Of a DNA stretch of 64,000 nucleotides, positions 48,301 through 61,300 are shown piece by piece. Below the pieces are notes generated by a model. The model was not told the origin of the DNA. It made no database searches and saw only the letters and a program-made list of their open reading frames with translations. The position numbers and the translations under genes were made by a program. This stretch comes from Xestospongia muta (taxonomy: Eukaryota > Porifera > Demospongiae > Haplosclerida > Petrosiidae). Location of the stretch: contig OY848917.1 in assembly GCA_963693285.1 (NCBI GenBank), positions 28,273,745 through 28,337,744 of the forward strand. Reading direction: 5' to 3'. Each line of letters begins with the position of its first letter. Position 1 is the first letter of the stretch.

Positions 48301-49525
48301 TGTGGACATACTTTAGACCTCATAATGTACTGTTAAGTGGTCTAATGTCCAATAAAGATAGCTACATGTGGACATACTTTAAACCACATAATGTACTATT
48401 AGATGGTCTAACGTCCAATAAAGATAGCTACATGTGGACATACTTTAGACCTCATAATGTACTGTTAACTGGTCTAACATCCAATAAAGACAGCTACATG
48501 TGGACATACTTTAGACCTCATAATGTACTGTTAACTGGTCTAACATCCAATAAAGACAGCTACATGTGGACATACTTTAGACCACATAATGTACTGTTAG
48601 GTGGTCTAACGTCTAATAAAGATAGCTACATGTGGATATACTTTAAACCACATAATGTATTGTTAGGTGGTCTAACGTCCAATAAAGATAGCTACATGTG
48701 GACATACTTTAGACCACATAATGTATTGTTAGGTGGTCTAATGTCCAATAAAGATGGCTAGCTACATGTGGACATACTTTAGACCACATAATATACTGTA
48801 ACGTACTGTTAGGTGGTCTAATGTCCAATAAAGATAGCTACATGTGGACATACTCTAGACCACATAATGTATTGTTAGGTGATCTAATGTCCAATAAAGA
48901 TAGCTAGCTACATGTGGACATACTTTAGACCACATAATGTGCTATAATGTACTGTTAGGTGGTCTAACGTCCAATAAAGATAGCTACTACATGTGGACAT
49001 ACTTTAGACCACATAATGTACTGTTAGGTGATCTAATGTCCAATAAAGATAGCTACATGTGGAGATACTTTAGACCACATAATGTACTGTTAGGTTGTGT
49101 AACGTCCAATAAAGATAGCTACATGTGGACAGTGGACATACTATGAGAAATACTGTGTTTGTTGTATTGGCCATGTGTTAATTGATGTGTTTGAGAATTT
49201 TCAATGTTCTACTGATTGGTGTCTGTTGTGATTTAGCAGACATTGCTATTAGTATTATTATTTGTTGTTATTATTATTATACCATACCTCCAGTTATGTA
49301 GTCAGTATGACAAAATGTCATTGTGTTATAGTATATGACTTGCTTTTAATTTTTTAGGTATGTGATGTTTCTGGTGCAAACATCCTAAAGAAAATTGCTC
49401 CATGGAGTAATGTTGTCATCATTAATGACTGTGGACATGCTATTTCGGTTGAAAAGACTAAAAAGTGTGCTCACTTAATTGAAGAATTTATCAAAAAGGA
49501 GAGCAGCTGTACGTTTGGTTTATAA
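39371..49525 (+). CDS. ABHD6-like alpha/beta-hydrolase 3, with minisatellite-filled introns
   Basis: Six exons: 39371-39504, 39860-40139, 40708-40834, 41929-42144, 45887-45990, 49358-49525 (1029 nt, 342 aa). Exon 1 is three codons longer than in genes 1 and 2, exon 5 two shorter and exon 6 one shorter. The anchor contains LLVGLLIFPLAAVPIG, the oxyanion-type HG is in FVHGFTNQK, and the triad is Ser154 in GESMGS, Asp286 in GQYDQ and His314 in DCGHAIS. All parts needed for activity are present although the gene is stretched to 10 kb. Introns 3 and 4 hold oppositely oriented arrays of one 19-bp repeat, and intron 5 holds a 66-bp array. Intron 2 contains a relic of exon 4 (40528-40596). Confidence 0.85.
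40528..40596 (+). pseudogene. Exon 4 relic inside intron 2 of ABHD6-like gene 3
   Basis: GGCCAAAGACAAGGACACAA.. translates as a match to the cap-region exon (RQGHKNLFLP, then NEFQ), followed by a stop. It lies in the intron before exon 3, out of order, so it is a stray duplicated fragment. Confidence 0.65.
41154..41888. repeat. 19-bp minisatellite, forward array (intron 3)
   Basis: About 38 head-to-tail copies of CACTATAACAGACACTAGT with few substitutions (AGACACT/AGAGACT, CACTACAACAG, AGCCACT). It ends about 40 bases before exon 4 of hydrolase gene 3. The unit is the reverse complement of the unit in 42427-45579. Confidence 0.95.
42427..45579. repeat. 19-bp minisatellite, inverted array (intron 4)
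   Basis: Roughly 165 copies of ACTAGTGTCTGTTATAGTG, the reverse complement of the intron 3 unit. Local variants (GACAAGTCTC, GAGTAGTGTC, and a shortened TGTCTGCTAGTGTCTG) occur in runs, suggesting expansion by duplication of multi-unit blocks. No coding potential. Confidence 0.95.
46156..49143. repeat. 66-bp minisatellite with inverted repeat in each unit (intron 5)
   Basis: More than 40 units of a 66-bp repeat (GATAGCTACATGTGGACATA, CTTTAGACCACATAATGTAC, TGTTAGGTGGTCTAACGTCC, AATAAA). A longer variant has about 11 extra bases (ATATACTGTAACGT) and occurs in runs. Each unit has TAGACCAC and GTGGTCTA as perfect 8-bp inverted arms around a 15-bp loop. As 66 is a multiple of three, runs without the longer variant give open frames of up to 214 codons. 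Their position inside an intron argues against coding. Confidence 0.95.
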
Positions 49526-51191
49526 TAGAGGAACTATTAGGTATTTTTGATCTTAATCATTTTACCACTTCAGAATTGAACTGGTAAAACGTGGTAATTT
49601 TCATTTATTAGTACTATATAACAGGAGCATATGAGCTGGACTCATATCCTCTTATTTTCTTGTACACATTACTTAATTACATTATTCAGGTTATATCATT
49701 AATGTTACATGTACTGTTTATGTAACAGCTGCATTTATATTATGCCTCATATAATAAATTTGTGTATAATACTTCAATGGTATCAATATGTTCGAACCAG
49801 ACACTTCTGTACCTATTCAAATGATAGATGACAAATGTTATATATCTATCTTGTGCCATGAGTTCTTAGGAACAGACTGTTTTAAGAGCCTAATCCTTAG
49901 ATGCATTGTGTTTGTTGTTTACATATAACAATTTCTAACAACTTCCCAAACGTCTTATCATCCTTAGTCACAGGAGGAGTATCCTATTAATATTGGAGGT
50001 CTGCTCCATTTATACAATTGTCTCAATCATCTATTGCCTATTAAAATATGCTAATAAGTCCTGCTAAAGGACAAAAACAGTTGTTGTTAATGTGTTGAGA
50101 GTGGGTCCCCTTTTCTAGGATCTTTCCATTCTAAATTAATTTATTGCTATCAATTCTATACATGTATCCTCTTTCTGGTATACATTCATACAAAAGACAC
50201 TAGTGATCTGGTAGACAATACAGCTTGAATACTTTGATACTGTGACTCTGTATTGTAAATCTGTCTGCACACTGACAGAATATGTGTGGATGTATAGAGG
50301 TCTTTCGATATCTTTACTCTCTGAATTAAATTATGGTGGACAATAAGTCAGACAAGGGATCTTTATAAATAATTACATGTACTGAATGCTTTCACGATGA
50401 TGTTGCTTCTATGATTTTATTTTATTTTGTGCTTCAACTATGTTTCACATTGAATGACGCATTTTGGATTTTAAATACAGAATGTTTGTTGTAACCTGGC
50501 TTTGCTCCATGAATTAAAAAATATAATGTCTAAACTTAATTAAAACTTTGGCAGTATGCTACCTATTACTACAGTTAAAATATTATTTATTTATTTAGTT
50601 TGGTGATATAGACACCCAAGAACACCTGGAGATCAAATAATTGCCTTCATTTGTAATTATGTTTGCACGAAGTCCTGTAGAGATTGTTTTTGTAGCTATT
50701 TAGTCATAGGAATGTAGCAGAATTTGTTAATAGACTTGAAACTTAACACATCATTTACATTGGCACTTGTGTGGTCGTTGTGAAATATTTACAAGCGTGT
50801 ACATGTTGTAAAAATGGCATGCATATTGCACAATGAAACAGTATATATTAGTTGTCACACTTGGGGGCATGCATAACTTTTGGATATAAATATTATTATA
50901 GTGTCAATATATGGTTTCAGTTGACTTAATTTATTTTTATACAATGCGTTGAAGTATCATTCATTCAAGTAGCTAGCGTGCAGTTGGTAGTCTACAGCCA
51001 AATCTACGCTCAAAAACGAAATCGGCTAAGTTATTGTGAAACTTGTAAGGTACTTCGCTTTGTCTTGTAGATCCAATCTGTGGCTTCGTGTTACAGTGTG
51101 GTTGGTGATTGCCTTTTACTACTGTCTTTGTGTAATACGAAAGATACTCGGATGAGACAGCTCACTGTATTATTCCTCGTCAGAAGGAAGG
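49526..51191. other. Intergenic between ABHD6-like gene 3 and the Rab11-FIP-like gene
   Basis: The first 250 bases are the shared 3' flank (GAGCTGGACTCATATCCTCTTAT) with AATAAA at about 49752. The remainder is unique AT-rich sequence. The last 250 bases should contain the promoter and 5' UTR of the next gene. No further gene seen. Confidence 0.4.
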
Positions 51192-53735
51192 ATGAACTCT
51201 TGGATTCCATCTCATATTCAAGTGACTGGTAAGGCAATACTGCGTGTCAAAGTTGGATTCGCAGTTATGATTATTTAGTTGTTTCACTATAATATGTTCA
51301 AATCTTATTATGATACATGACTGTCATCGATTCTGTTACTGCTAACGTAAGAATATCCATTCCTGTTAGGAACACGATCAGGAGTCAGCAGTTATACATA
51401 CAGCCCCCAAGCATTCCTTTGAAATAGTTATTTATACACCTGATAATACATGTAGACGTAATATCGACATACTTTAAAAACGCGTTATGTATTTGTGCAT
51501 ATTAATCAGTCCAATACGGGTCTGCCCCATTCTCACATGCGTATTACGCCTTCCTCATAACAACAGCACAGCCCACTATCCATAACTTGCCTATTCTGCT
51601 TTGCTTACTGTTCTCTTTCTCTCCCTCCCGACTCTGTTAGTTCACCAAGCCAGGGATCTCGCTCTAAAGAGCAAAAGCGGTGAGTTAATGCCCAATATAT
51701 CGATAATATAACAATGTCAAATCTGATATTAGTTATTTTGTTTTGTCGTGGGTAGTGACTGCCTACCTGGTTTCCTCATATGAGGTCAAAACTACTTCAT
51801 GTGGGACAGCGTATTAGGTCTAGAAAATGAAGTAGTTTCATATTAGAAACGAAATCTGTTTTCAATTAAATGTGTAGTTGTAAATAGTCTAATGAGTAGT
51901 AGCTGTGTTTATTATTTTAAATTGATTACTGTTTTATTATTAATTAAAGGTTTGTCTATAACACTAAAGTGGTAATACAAACTACATGTTTAATGACATT
52001 GTCTCCTTCTAACATTGCTCATAAATTGTTGCTGTCACCGGCAGCGTTAATTTCTGGTGGAATTAAGGATGGGTGTTTCGTTAATATGCATTTTATGTAC
52101 TTCTGTTTCCATAATTGTAATGAAACCATTCTTAAATTGAATTAAAGGGGTAGTCTATACTTGGTAGTCATATTTCCCAGATATTGAGATAATAACAACA
52201 ACAGTAATGACAAATTCCAACAAGATAAATAAATGTTGATATAACTGTAGGTAGACTTATAGCAGTTAACCTGTCAGACTGTCACTGTCTTACTATTTTC
52301 TTGTTTCTATGATAACACATGCTGTTAGTTGATCAGTGCTAATTACTATTAGCTATTAATCCTTTGAGTTAGTATGGAAATTATCATCACTTTGTATCCT
52401 CTGTCATTTACTGAAATGTGCTAACAGGTGATACAATATTACATTTTATACGATGTTGGTCAATTTCTTATAGTCTAATCATAAGAGATTTGTGACTTAG
52501 ATATAACTGTATGTATTTGATTGAAGTTTATAAATTAATTTAATACACACATATTATAAGAGATGTGACACTTGTGTGACAGTGTACTAACTAGATATGA
52601 CTTAATTAACTTAGCAGGTTGCTTTTGGCCGACTCTCTATATACATACTGTAATGTGATAATAACACATCTTTCTTTTTGTACATATATACAGCTTACTG
52701 TCTATGAAAACTATTGTAAAAATGAAATGAACAGTTTTCTGTCTTTTGTCTCCTTGGCCTGTTCCTTCCACTGCAAATTCTCTCTCTGGCTTGTTATGTC
52801 TTGGTTAATTTTTATATAGTATATTCTTATTTCAAAACATCCTTGATATGAAGTGATGTGCATTAATCGGAATCACAGAAGCAGCTGTTTCACAACATAC
52901 TCATTTGATTACTTCTACCCAAATAAGGCATTCATCTGAATACCTCTTATTTGTACTATACATTGATACATTAACTTTATAAAGAAAACGACTTCAGTAC
53001 TTGATGTCATTCTTGTACTACATATGTTCAGTATACTTTGTGATGCAACAGATATACTTACTTCTTATGGCTTAACATGTTAGTAAATTTTAAATACTTT
53101 AATTGATATGTTGTTGACTGTGAATTTGTAGTTCCCAGTATAGAATATATCACTCTGAGAGTAGCCACATTGAAAATTTTTAAATTTCTGTTTATATAAC
53201 ATGACGTACATTTTATATGTATGATATTGGTAGCGTTAGTAGTGATTAGTGATTTGAGTTGTCCCATATCACCAGTTGTAGAGTGTATGTTATTGCTTCT
53301 AGTAAGACCTCAGACCTGTATGTATTAATGACGTCATTGCTAACTATAGCTATATATGCTAGAACATACACGTTTACTGTAACTGGCTAGAATGTACATG
53401 TTTATTGTAAATGTAGAGTGGAATCTACTTGATCAAAGGGACACCTTGCTTCAAAGGGGAGTAGTCACTCTTCATCTCTTATGATATATCTTTAAAAATA
53501 TGTTTTATGAAAGTGTTATAATGCAGTGCTTATTTGTATGTAATATGAAAAGTGCTATGAATTATGACAGCTGTGTAGATAGCACACATTACTCTACTAT
53601 TGTAATAGACCACACCTAGAACATTGTTACCACACCTTACTTAATTAAAATTACTTGTATATAAATAGACAAATTTAATAGTAGAATTCTGCCTTCTTAA
53701 TAAACACTTAATATTCGAAGGCAGTAATTAATTTG

Positions 53736-53771
<36 letters not shown>

Positions 53772-55330
53772 CATTCTATATTTTCTAACCAAAATGAGAC
53801 TGCTAATATGTATAGATCATATTATCAGTAGTTACTATTATTAAAGATCTGTCTTGACTTGATCCTTGACATGACATAATATATAATAGATACTGAAAAG
53901 TTGATTTAGTTGACCTTCCATCTGTTCACACATCATTTATCCATCTATTCGGCCATTCACTAATACCTTTTCTATATCTCATATAGTTCATAGTGAGGTG
54001 TATGTCTTGGTACAAGTAGAAAAAGAACGACAGCTGACTACTTTACTGCCCAGACACACATGTCCTCAATGGAATGAAACATTTGATATGTAAGTATGCA
54101 TATATTTCCTTATATAAACATAAGGTCTTTGATATTAGTAACATTGTTTGTTGTTGAACTTCACTGTGTTTGTAATGTGACAGACAATAATTTGTACTTG
54201 TACTGTTCTTTGTATCTGTTATTAATGCTCTATTTCTATGGTGAATTCATTTTTGTGCTATTCACTGATCTGCAAAAGTTTTATTGAGAACATTATAGCT
54301 AGATTACAGTCAGCAAACTTTGTGTATTTCTTTTAAGCACAAATTTTAATGTTCACTATTTTGTGCTAGTACCTTTTCCTTGATCCACAAAATATATGAA
54401 ACAATGGCTACTCAACACATTCATTGTGGTTAGTTTATACACTAACTATATATGGTACTATATTCTAGTATAGTACCATATGCTGTATTGATTAGTAGAT
54501 GATAAGATTTAGAAGTGAGTAAACGTGAGATTTATGTGTGATCTTCTTTAGTGATAACACAATTATATTACTCTCATTTATTTACGATGAAAGCAAAACA
54601 CACGTTACGTAATCTGTTCGTTTGTTGTAATGTTTATTCTACAAGTTTAATATGATATTAATTTCATGAGTTATTGTTTAGCCTAAATCAAGATATTATG
54701 ACTTTTAATATTTGCCATAATAATACAAAGTATGTAATTATATTACAGTTGTGAATACTTGTTTGTAATATGATCAGATTATCCTGGACATATCATTGTC
54801 TATTAGCTTATGACATAAAACATTCAAAAATGCACTAACACAATATTTGACTTGATTATCTGATGATATAAAGTTTAACCACACTGCATTGTTAACATAC
54901 TTATATAGTGATATAAAGCTAGAACACTGTTTATATCATTTAATAATTATCATAGTTAACCGACCATATGACTATTATCTTATGTTTTTACCATATATGG
55001 TATCACTTATGATACTTAGTAAGACTGCACATAATAGGTAGTAGATTGTACTGGTACATGTGAAAATGTCAAAACAAATAATGATCTTTGGAATAGATTA
55101 ATGTCATTATAATATTATAGCACCTATATTAATATAGTTGAGAATTAACTTGTTAAAATATAACATACTTTTCCTGTTAATTGTAAATTCAATTTTGTAA
55201 TTGTTTATTCTATTTTTATTTACAACACACATGTATGTATGTATACCAGTAACTTAACATTAGTAACCAACAATTATACAGTACACAGTGACAGTAACAA
55301 AGATATCACTGACATGATCACACCCACACA

Positions 55331-55371
<41 letters not shown>

Positions 55372-58300
55372 CGTGTTTCATCTTCATATTCGAAATGTGT
55401 CTACTTTAATATTATGGCTAAACTAAGTTGTGATGATGATGTTAATTCTATACCACTGACACATCTTATTTAGCTATAGTAATGTCTGCATTAACAAGGT
55501 TTAATAAAATTAAGAATTTTAAACCAACATACATTATCTAATATTAAATAAGATAATTAAATGAATTTAGTTGTATTTCCCATATTCAATCGTTATAAAT
55601 ACCAGTCTGGTACAAATTTAACTAGTCAGACTACAAAAGAAGCCTATATAATGTTCAGCTATACTCTAGAATGTAGTGCTAAGTACTACAAAGCTTGCTG
55701 GCTATGTACACATAATTTATACATTGACCTGTATTCACAACATGTGTATACATGTACATACAAATTGACATTTTTTTCTATATCTCTCATTAGCCCTCTT
55801 ATGAGTCTTGATTCTGCTGTTGACATCACCGTCAGACAGAAAGGAAAATTCTCTGACGAGTTTATCGGTCATATTACTATTCCTTTTACCAATCTTACCA
55901 TCTCAAGACGCCAGAGACAAAACTGGCATAAACTTGGTCCAAAACCTGGCAAGACTAATTCTAAGCTACGTGGGGATTTACTTATAACAACTTCATTTCT
56001 TGCTAAGTGGAACAATAAGGAATCCAATATCTGTAGCAGTCCTGTTGATATTGAAGTAAACAGAAGAGAAGGGAAAATGTTACGTAGAAGTAAATCAGAG
56101 TATAAGAGTAGTCCTAGAGAGTCTCCTAAAAGTGAAAGATCCAAATCAAAAGGTATTTTTACTCGTTCTTTACGTAAGAAAAACCCTCAAGTTTTTGAAG
56201 ATTGTGAAGACGAGTTTATTGCCGTATCTGTTCATACACCTGGGTCTCCACCTACTCCAAGAGCAGAACAACGAAAACGGTTCAGTCTAAATCTTCAAGG
56301 AAAACAAAATACTAGTAGTTCATCTCTGGAAAACAACCTGACCGACTCATCTCAATCATCTGATCATACTCAGTCCATGTTTAGTGAGGCTACTATGCTA
56401 GAAAGGAATGGAATTGTGGATTTAGCACGGGCAGATCCTCAAACTAGATTAGAGCAGGGAAGACGTCTCTTAATGGAGGGCTTGTCAAAAAAGGAGGGTG
56501 AAGGAGAAGGTGATGATGGACTTGTCAGTTCTCCTACAAAGGTAATAATGTTTGCTACGTTGTTGTACATGGCCTAGTAGTGATGTTTATCTAAGACAGG
56601 AGCCGTTACTGTGTTACAAGTTAAAACAATGCTAGGAATGCATGTTAACGAACATCCACGGTTACTTTGAAGTTTTCTATTTTAATTTTTCAGTCTCATG
56701 ACAATTCTTATTTGTATATTGGGAGCTACTGTTTAATTATCAAGTTGTTTATAAGTACCTGTATTGCTACAAAATAAAATAAAATGTGTTAGGATTATTG
56801 TACACGAATGTAGTTGCACAGCTTATATAGAATGTAATTTGTTGATACTCAAAGGGAACAGTCAAACACAGATTAAATATTTAAGAAAAGTTTTTAAATG
56901 GTGATGAAGGAATAGCTAAATGGCTTATTATTTTACTGTACATTGGGATTGTCAAAATATCTGATATGAAGTGACATCTATTACCTAATTATGATTGTTA
57001 TGGCATGTTATTAACTAAGCCTCACCTTTTATATGTACCCATTTTAAGGAACATAACTATGACAGGAGTATTTATATAGGAGTTGTTTACATAGGGCAGT
57101 GGCAATCTTGTGGGAGGATACCACCTTCATACTACGTGTACATATATGTTATAAAGACTTGTACAACATATATATGATATATTTTATTACTAGGAAAGAA
57201 ATGACTTGATTTAAAGCTCGTTTAAAATAAGCCTCGTTAGAATAATATCATCTAGACTTGATATATCAGACACAAATTGAGTAGTAATTGTCTTTAAACA
57301 TGACTACAAGTTGTAATAACTTCTTTTCTCATGTATGATTTTGGTTCATCGTCTGAAGACATGTATACCTTAGCTGTTGAGATCATCTTTTGTAGGAAGC
57401 CATTGGTATTAAACCACAGATAAGATACTTAGCTATTGCCCACAGCTGTGTGTGTGTGTTTTAAGTAAGATGTTGATTATATGTCATATGTCATATGACT
57501 TCATAAATGGTTGTGTGCTGGTCACAACCTAAGATTGTTGTTCCTTAGTATTAGAAATATTTTGTTGCGTGTGTTTACATTCCAATTTATATTATTTAAT
57601 CAACTCAATTCTATTAATGTTACCTGTAGTAGCTTTGACCATAACTAGCCCAATGATTTCTACATATTCATAGAGCTAGCCTTATAGAGAGATAGGAAAT
57701 AAAGTCAATGTAAACTGTTCATTTTGTCATATTATTTTAATGACAGTGTTATTTTAATGACAATAGAATTGTCACATCTTTTGACATGTCAGGATTGTGT
57801 ATTTTGTTATGTATCTGGTCTAGTTCTAATGAGCAGGACAAAAGTATCAGTTGTTTTTCTAAGTTATGTTGCAACTACTTATGTTAAAAAGTTATAGATA
57901 CTGTAACTTTCAACACTGGAGGTAATTGACATTAGTGTACATGAAATATGATATGTAATATACTTGTATAATGTTGTACATTATATTGTTCAGATGTCAG
58001 TGGTTATGTAAACAGGATTCCAGAGGTCATATGATTAACCATAGTTATCCCTTCACTTCCTTCGTGCTAACAACTTGTATGGGAGTACAAATGTAGTACA
58101 ATTATCTATGTTGATATTGTTATTATTGTGGTAACTGTTTGTAATACTTTTGGTAACTGACATAAATTTAGACTTGTTGTGCACAAATTCAAGGAATAAG
58201 ATAAACGTGATCAAGTTACTTCAGCTATTGTACAATTAGTTTAAATGTTCAACGTGAGTAATCTATATATATATAGTATAGAGGGAAAACAAATACAACA

Positions 58301-61300
58301 TTATGCCATAAAGAAAGTCAAAGGTAGATGATTTTTGCTGATCAAGCTTACAGTGCTAGAAATGTAGGTAATCTTAGAGTAGGAGTTTAGAGTTTGATGA
58401 CGTAGCAAATTGTATATCATTCTTTGAGTTTTCTCACTGTCTATATTTCCTATTATAGTAATGCGTACAAACTGAGACAATATTTGCATTGATCAGGTGA
58501 CAGGGTCTATTCTCTGGTGTCTGATCTGTGCAATGGATATTGTTTGTAGTGTTAAATTTTTTGGTGTAAACAACACAATTTCATTATCTAATACATAAGG
58601 AATTTACCACGTGCCCACTCCTTGTTTAGTTAGGGAACAATCTTGGCATATGTAGGTGTTGTCATGACATTTCTCCCTTTACATAAATGATGAACTATGA
58701 ACAAATTATGTTCTTCTTCAGTGTATTCTATCACAACACTCTTTATGTATTTTTTTTGTCTGTCCATATAGAGTCCAATCCTTCCAACTCATTCCTTGAG
58801 GAAGCATCATCATTGGAAAATGCTCTCCAGAGATCAGTCGTCTTTTGAGAGTTCATTTGAGAGTGATATTCAATTTGGCTCTAAAATATTAACATCAACT
58901 CCTTCTTCCACTCTACCTATAACATACCGAGCTAAGTCAACACCAAGACGACGAGACCGATTACATTCAAATAGTGATCACAATCATACTAACGATCATT
59001 TATCACCAAGTGAAGACTCTAACATATCTATTGATCAAGAATCAAGTACTTCAGAATATTATAGCAGTAGTAGTGTTGTTAACACCCCATCCAATTCTAG
59101 CACATTAACATCACGGAATGGTGAAACCACACCCAATAACCAAACTCCTCAAACGGAAAGAAAATTATCAGAAGGTAGCAAAGATAATAAAGAGGAAATT
59201 ACAAATACTCCAGTTAAGAGAACATTAAATACTGAGACAGGTGAAGTCCATCATAGCAGACGGATTGGTTCTTTGTCTTCACCATATCAATCACCGTCTT
59301 CATTACGACGTGGAAAATTAAGACGAGGCTTAACTGTTGGTGAACATACCCTGCAACCTTCACCACCTCGTATTCGATCTCAAGTAACAGGTGTCTCTGC
59401 TAAATCACAGGAAAAAGCCTCAAAGGAAACTGAATCTTCAACTTCTACTCAAAATAGAAAAAGATTTCTGTCTGAAGCTGCTGTTATGAAAAGACATTCG
59501 GCTGATATTGCACAACTCATACGACTTCATAATTCATCTCAGGGTAAAAATGATGGATTAGACAATGTCTTAAATACTGGACAGTTACGTCAACTATTAC
59601 AGAAACAATCTGGACTTGGTGATACTGAGAAGCAACCTGTAAGCCAACCTACCCAAGGAAAGGATCCTCTTGTATCCACTAACTCCACCCACTCTCCACC
59701 TCTTGTTTGTAAAACAGAACCATCTCCGCCTAGAACACTGCCTACGTCTTCATCAATTCCACAGAAACTAAACAATGCCAGTAACATGCAAAAACTGGAA
59801 CTCTTAAAGAATCGACTTGAACCAGAATCTCAGGAAAGTAGTAGTCTGGCTCCGTCATCCACAACAAGTAACACTACTTCACTTGAAAGCAGTTTTTCTA
59901 GTGAGTATCAAGAACCCATTGATCAGAGTGATATAAATATTGACGACACTTCGATTATTGATAATACTTGTAATCCTGTTAACAATATGGGATCTGTTAG
60001 TGAAGGCAGTTCTTCGGTTACTAACATTTCTCAGATCTCTTGTGAAAATTCTTCACTTCAAAGTAATGTTTCTGTTTCTATTGAGAACAGTAGTGTTGTC
60101 AGCAGTCGGTCTACCACCCCCTCACAAATGTCTCCACCTCTCAGCAGTACTGATGTCACTAGAGAGAGCACACCATCTCCTGAACATCATTGTATTGATA
60201 ACAAAGATGAAATTGATGGGCCACAATTGAATGAAGAGCAGGTGAAAGACAAGAAGAGAAGAAAGCACACAGTCGAATACAAGAAGTCCTTGGGAACAGC
60301 TAATAAAAGTAAGTTCTTGTTTTACACACACTGTAGCAATACTGAAAAGTAAAGAAATTGCAGTACTATATAGACTATAAAGCTAGACCTTAAGAGGTGC
60401 AGTGCTATCCCTAAGATAGTAGAGTTCAATTTGATAGTTTATTGCAGTACATACTTATAAATTCAATATAGCTTTGTTAAGAAAGCAGCTATGTACGAAA
60501 TCAAAAACTGTTGAAGAATTCAATTTACTTGAAAATTACCACATGATAGTACATGTATAAGTCAGGATTGTCATGCTTTACTTTATCTCTTGTAGGTTTT
60601 CAACCAGTCCCTCCATTACCTCCATCTATTGCTAATAATCGACCTTCCATGCTGCCTAATCATCGTAGTTACTCTAGCACTACAGATATCACAGCACTCC
60701 TTGCTCAATACAGAGACACTAGTGTACTATCTCCACCTAATTCTTCTAACTATGATATTTATAATGCGAGACCATCAAGTCAGTGTAGCTACAGTATCTC
60801 AACAACTAGCTCTGGACGAGCAAGTCCTGTTATCATTGAAGAAGAAGAAGTCAAAGAAGATGATGGAAACAGAAAATTCCTGACTCCACCTACTTCTACT
60901 ACTCAACAAGGTACTTTGCTTTCCAAGCCAAAGCAGACGTATGACTCTAGTTCGCTCCCTCGACGGAAACAAGGTGGTGGATTAAAACGGACGCTCAGTT
61001 TGTATCAAGAAAATCGTCGACAAGTTGCTATGGTGAGAGAAAAACGAGGGCTTGAAAGAGGAAAGAGCTTTGACGTGTCACCTCGAAGTAAAATCGAAAC
61101 ACAAATGTCTTCACAAATGCCTTCAAGTATCTCTGGTAAATGTCTTGTTTAGTGTTCCATTTTTATTAGATAGACTAGTTGATTGACAATGTGAATATAA
61201 TACAATATATATTGCTAAGACTTTGTATTTAGCTCCTTTAGAACAAAGTTTAAATTACTAAAGTGTGGTATAGATGAATAGTGGTCCTGATTCCAAAATT

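Noticed and set aside
48117..48761. 214-codon open frame of 22-residue repeats
   Set aside because: It is produced by the 66-bp minisatellite in intron 5, whose unit length is a multiple of three; unit variants with extra bases break it and amino-acid changes are unconstrained.
55561..55793. N-terminal part of the 338-codon frame as a gene start
   Set aside because: Intronic read-through. The C2 domain continues from exon 3 in phase into 55794, after a good acceptor.
59590..60331. Short frames overlapping exon 5 of the Rab11-FIP-like gene
   Set aside because: Alternative-frame shadows of the long coding exon.
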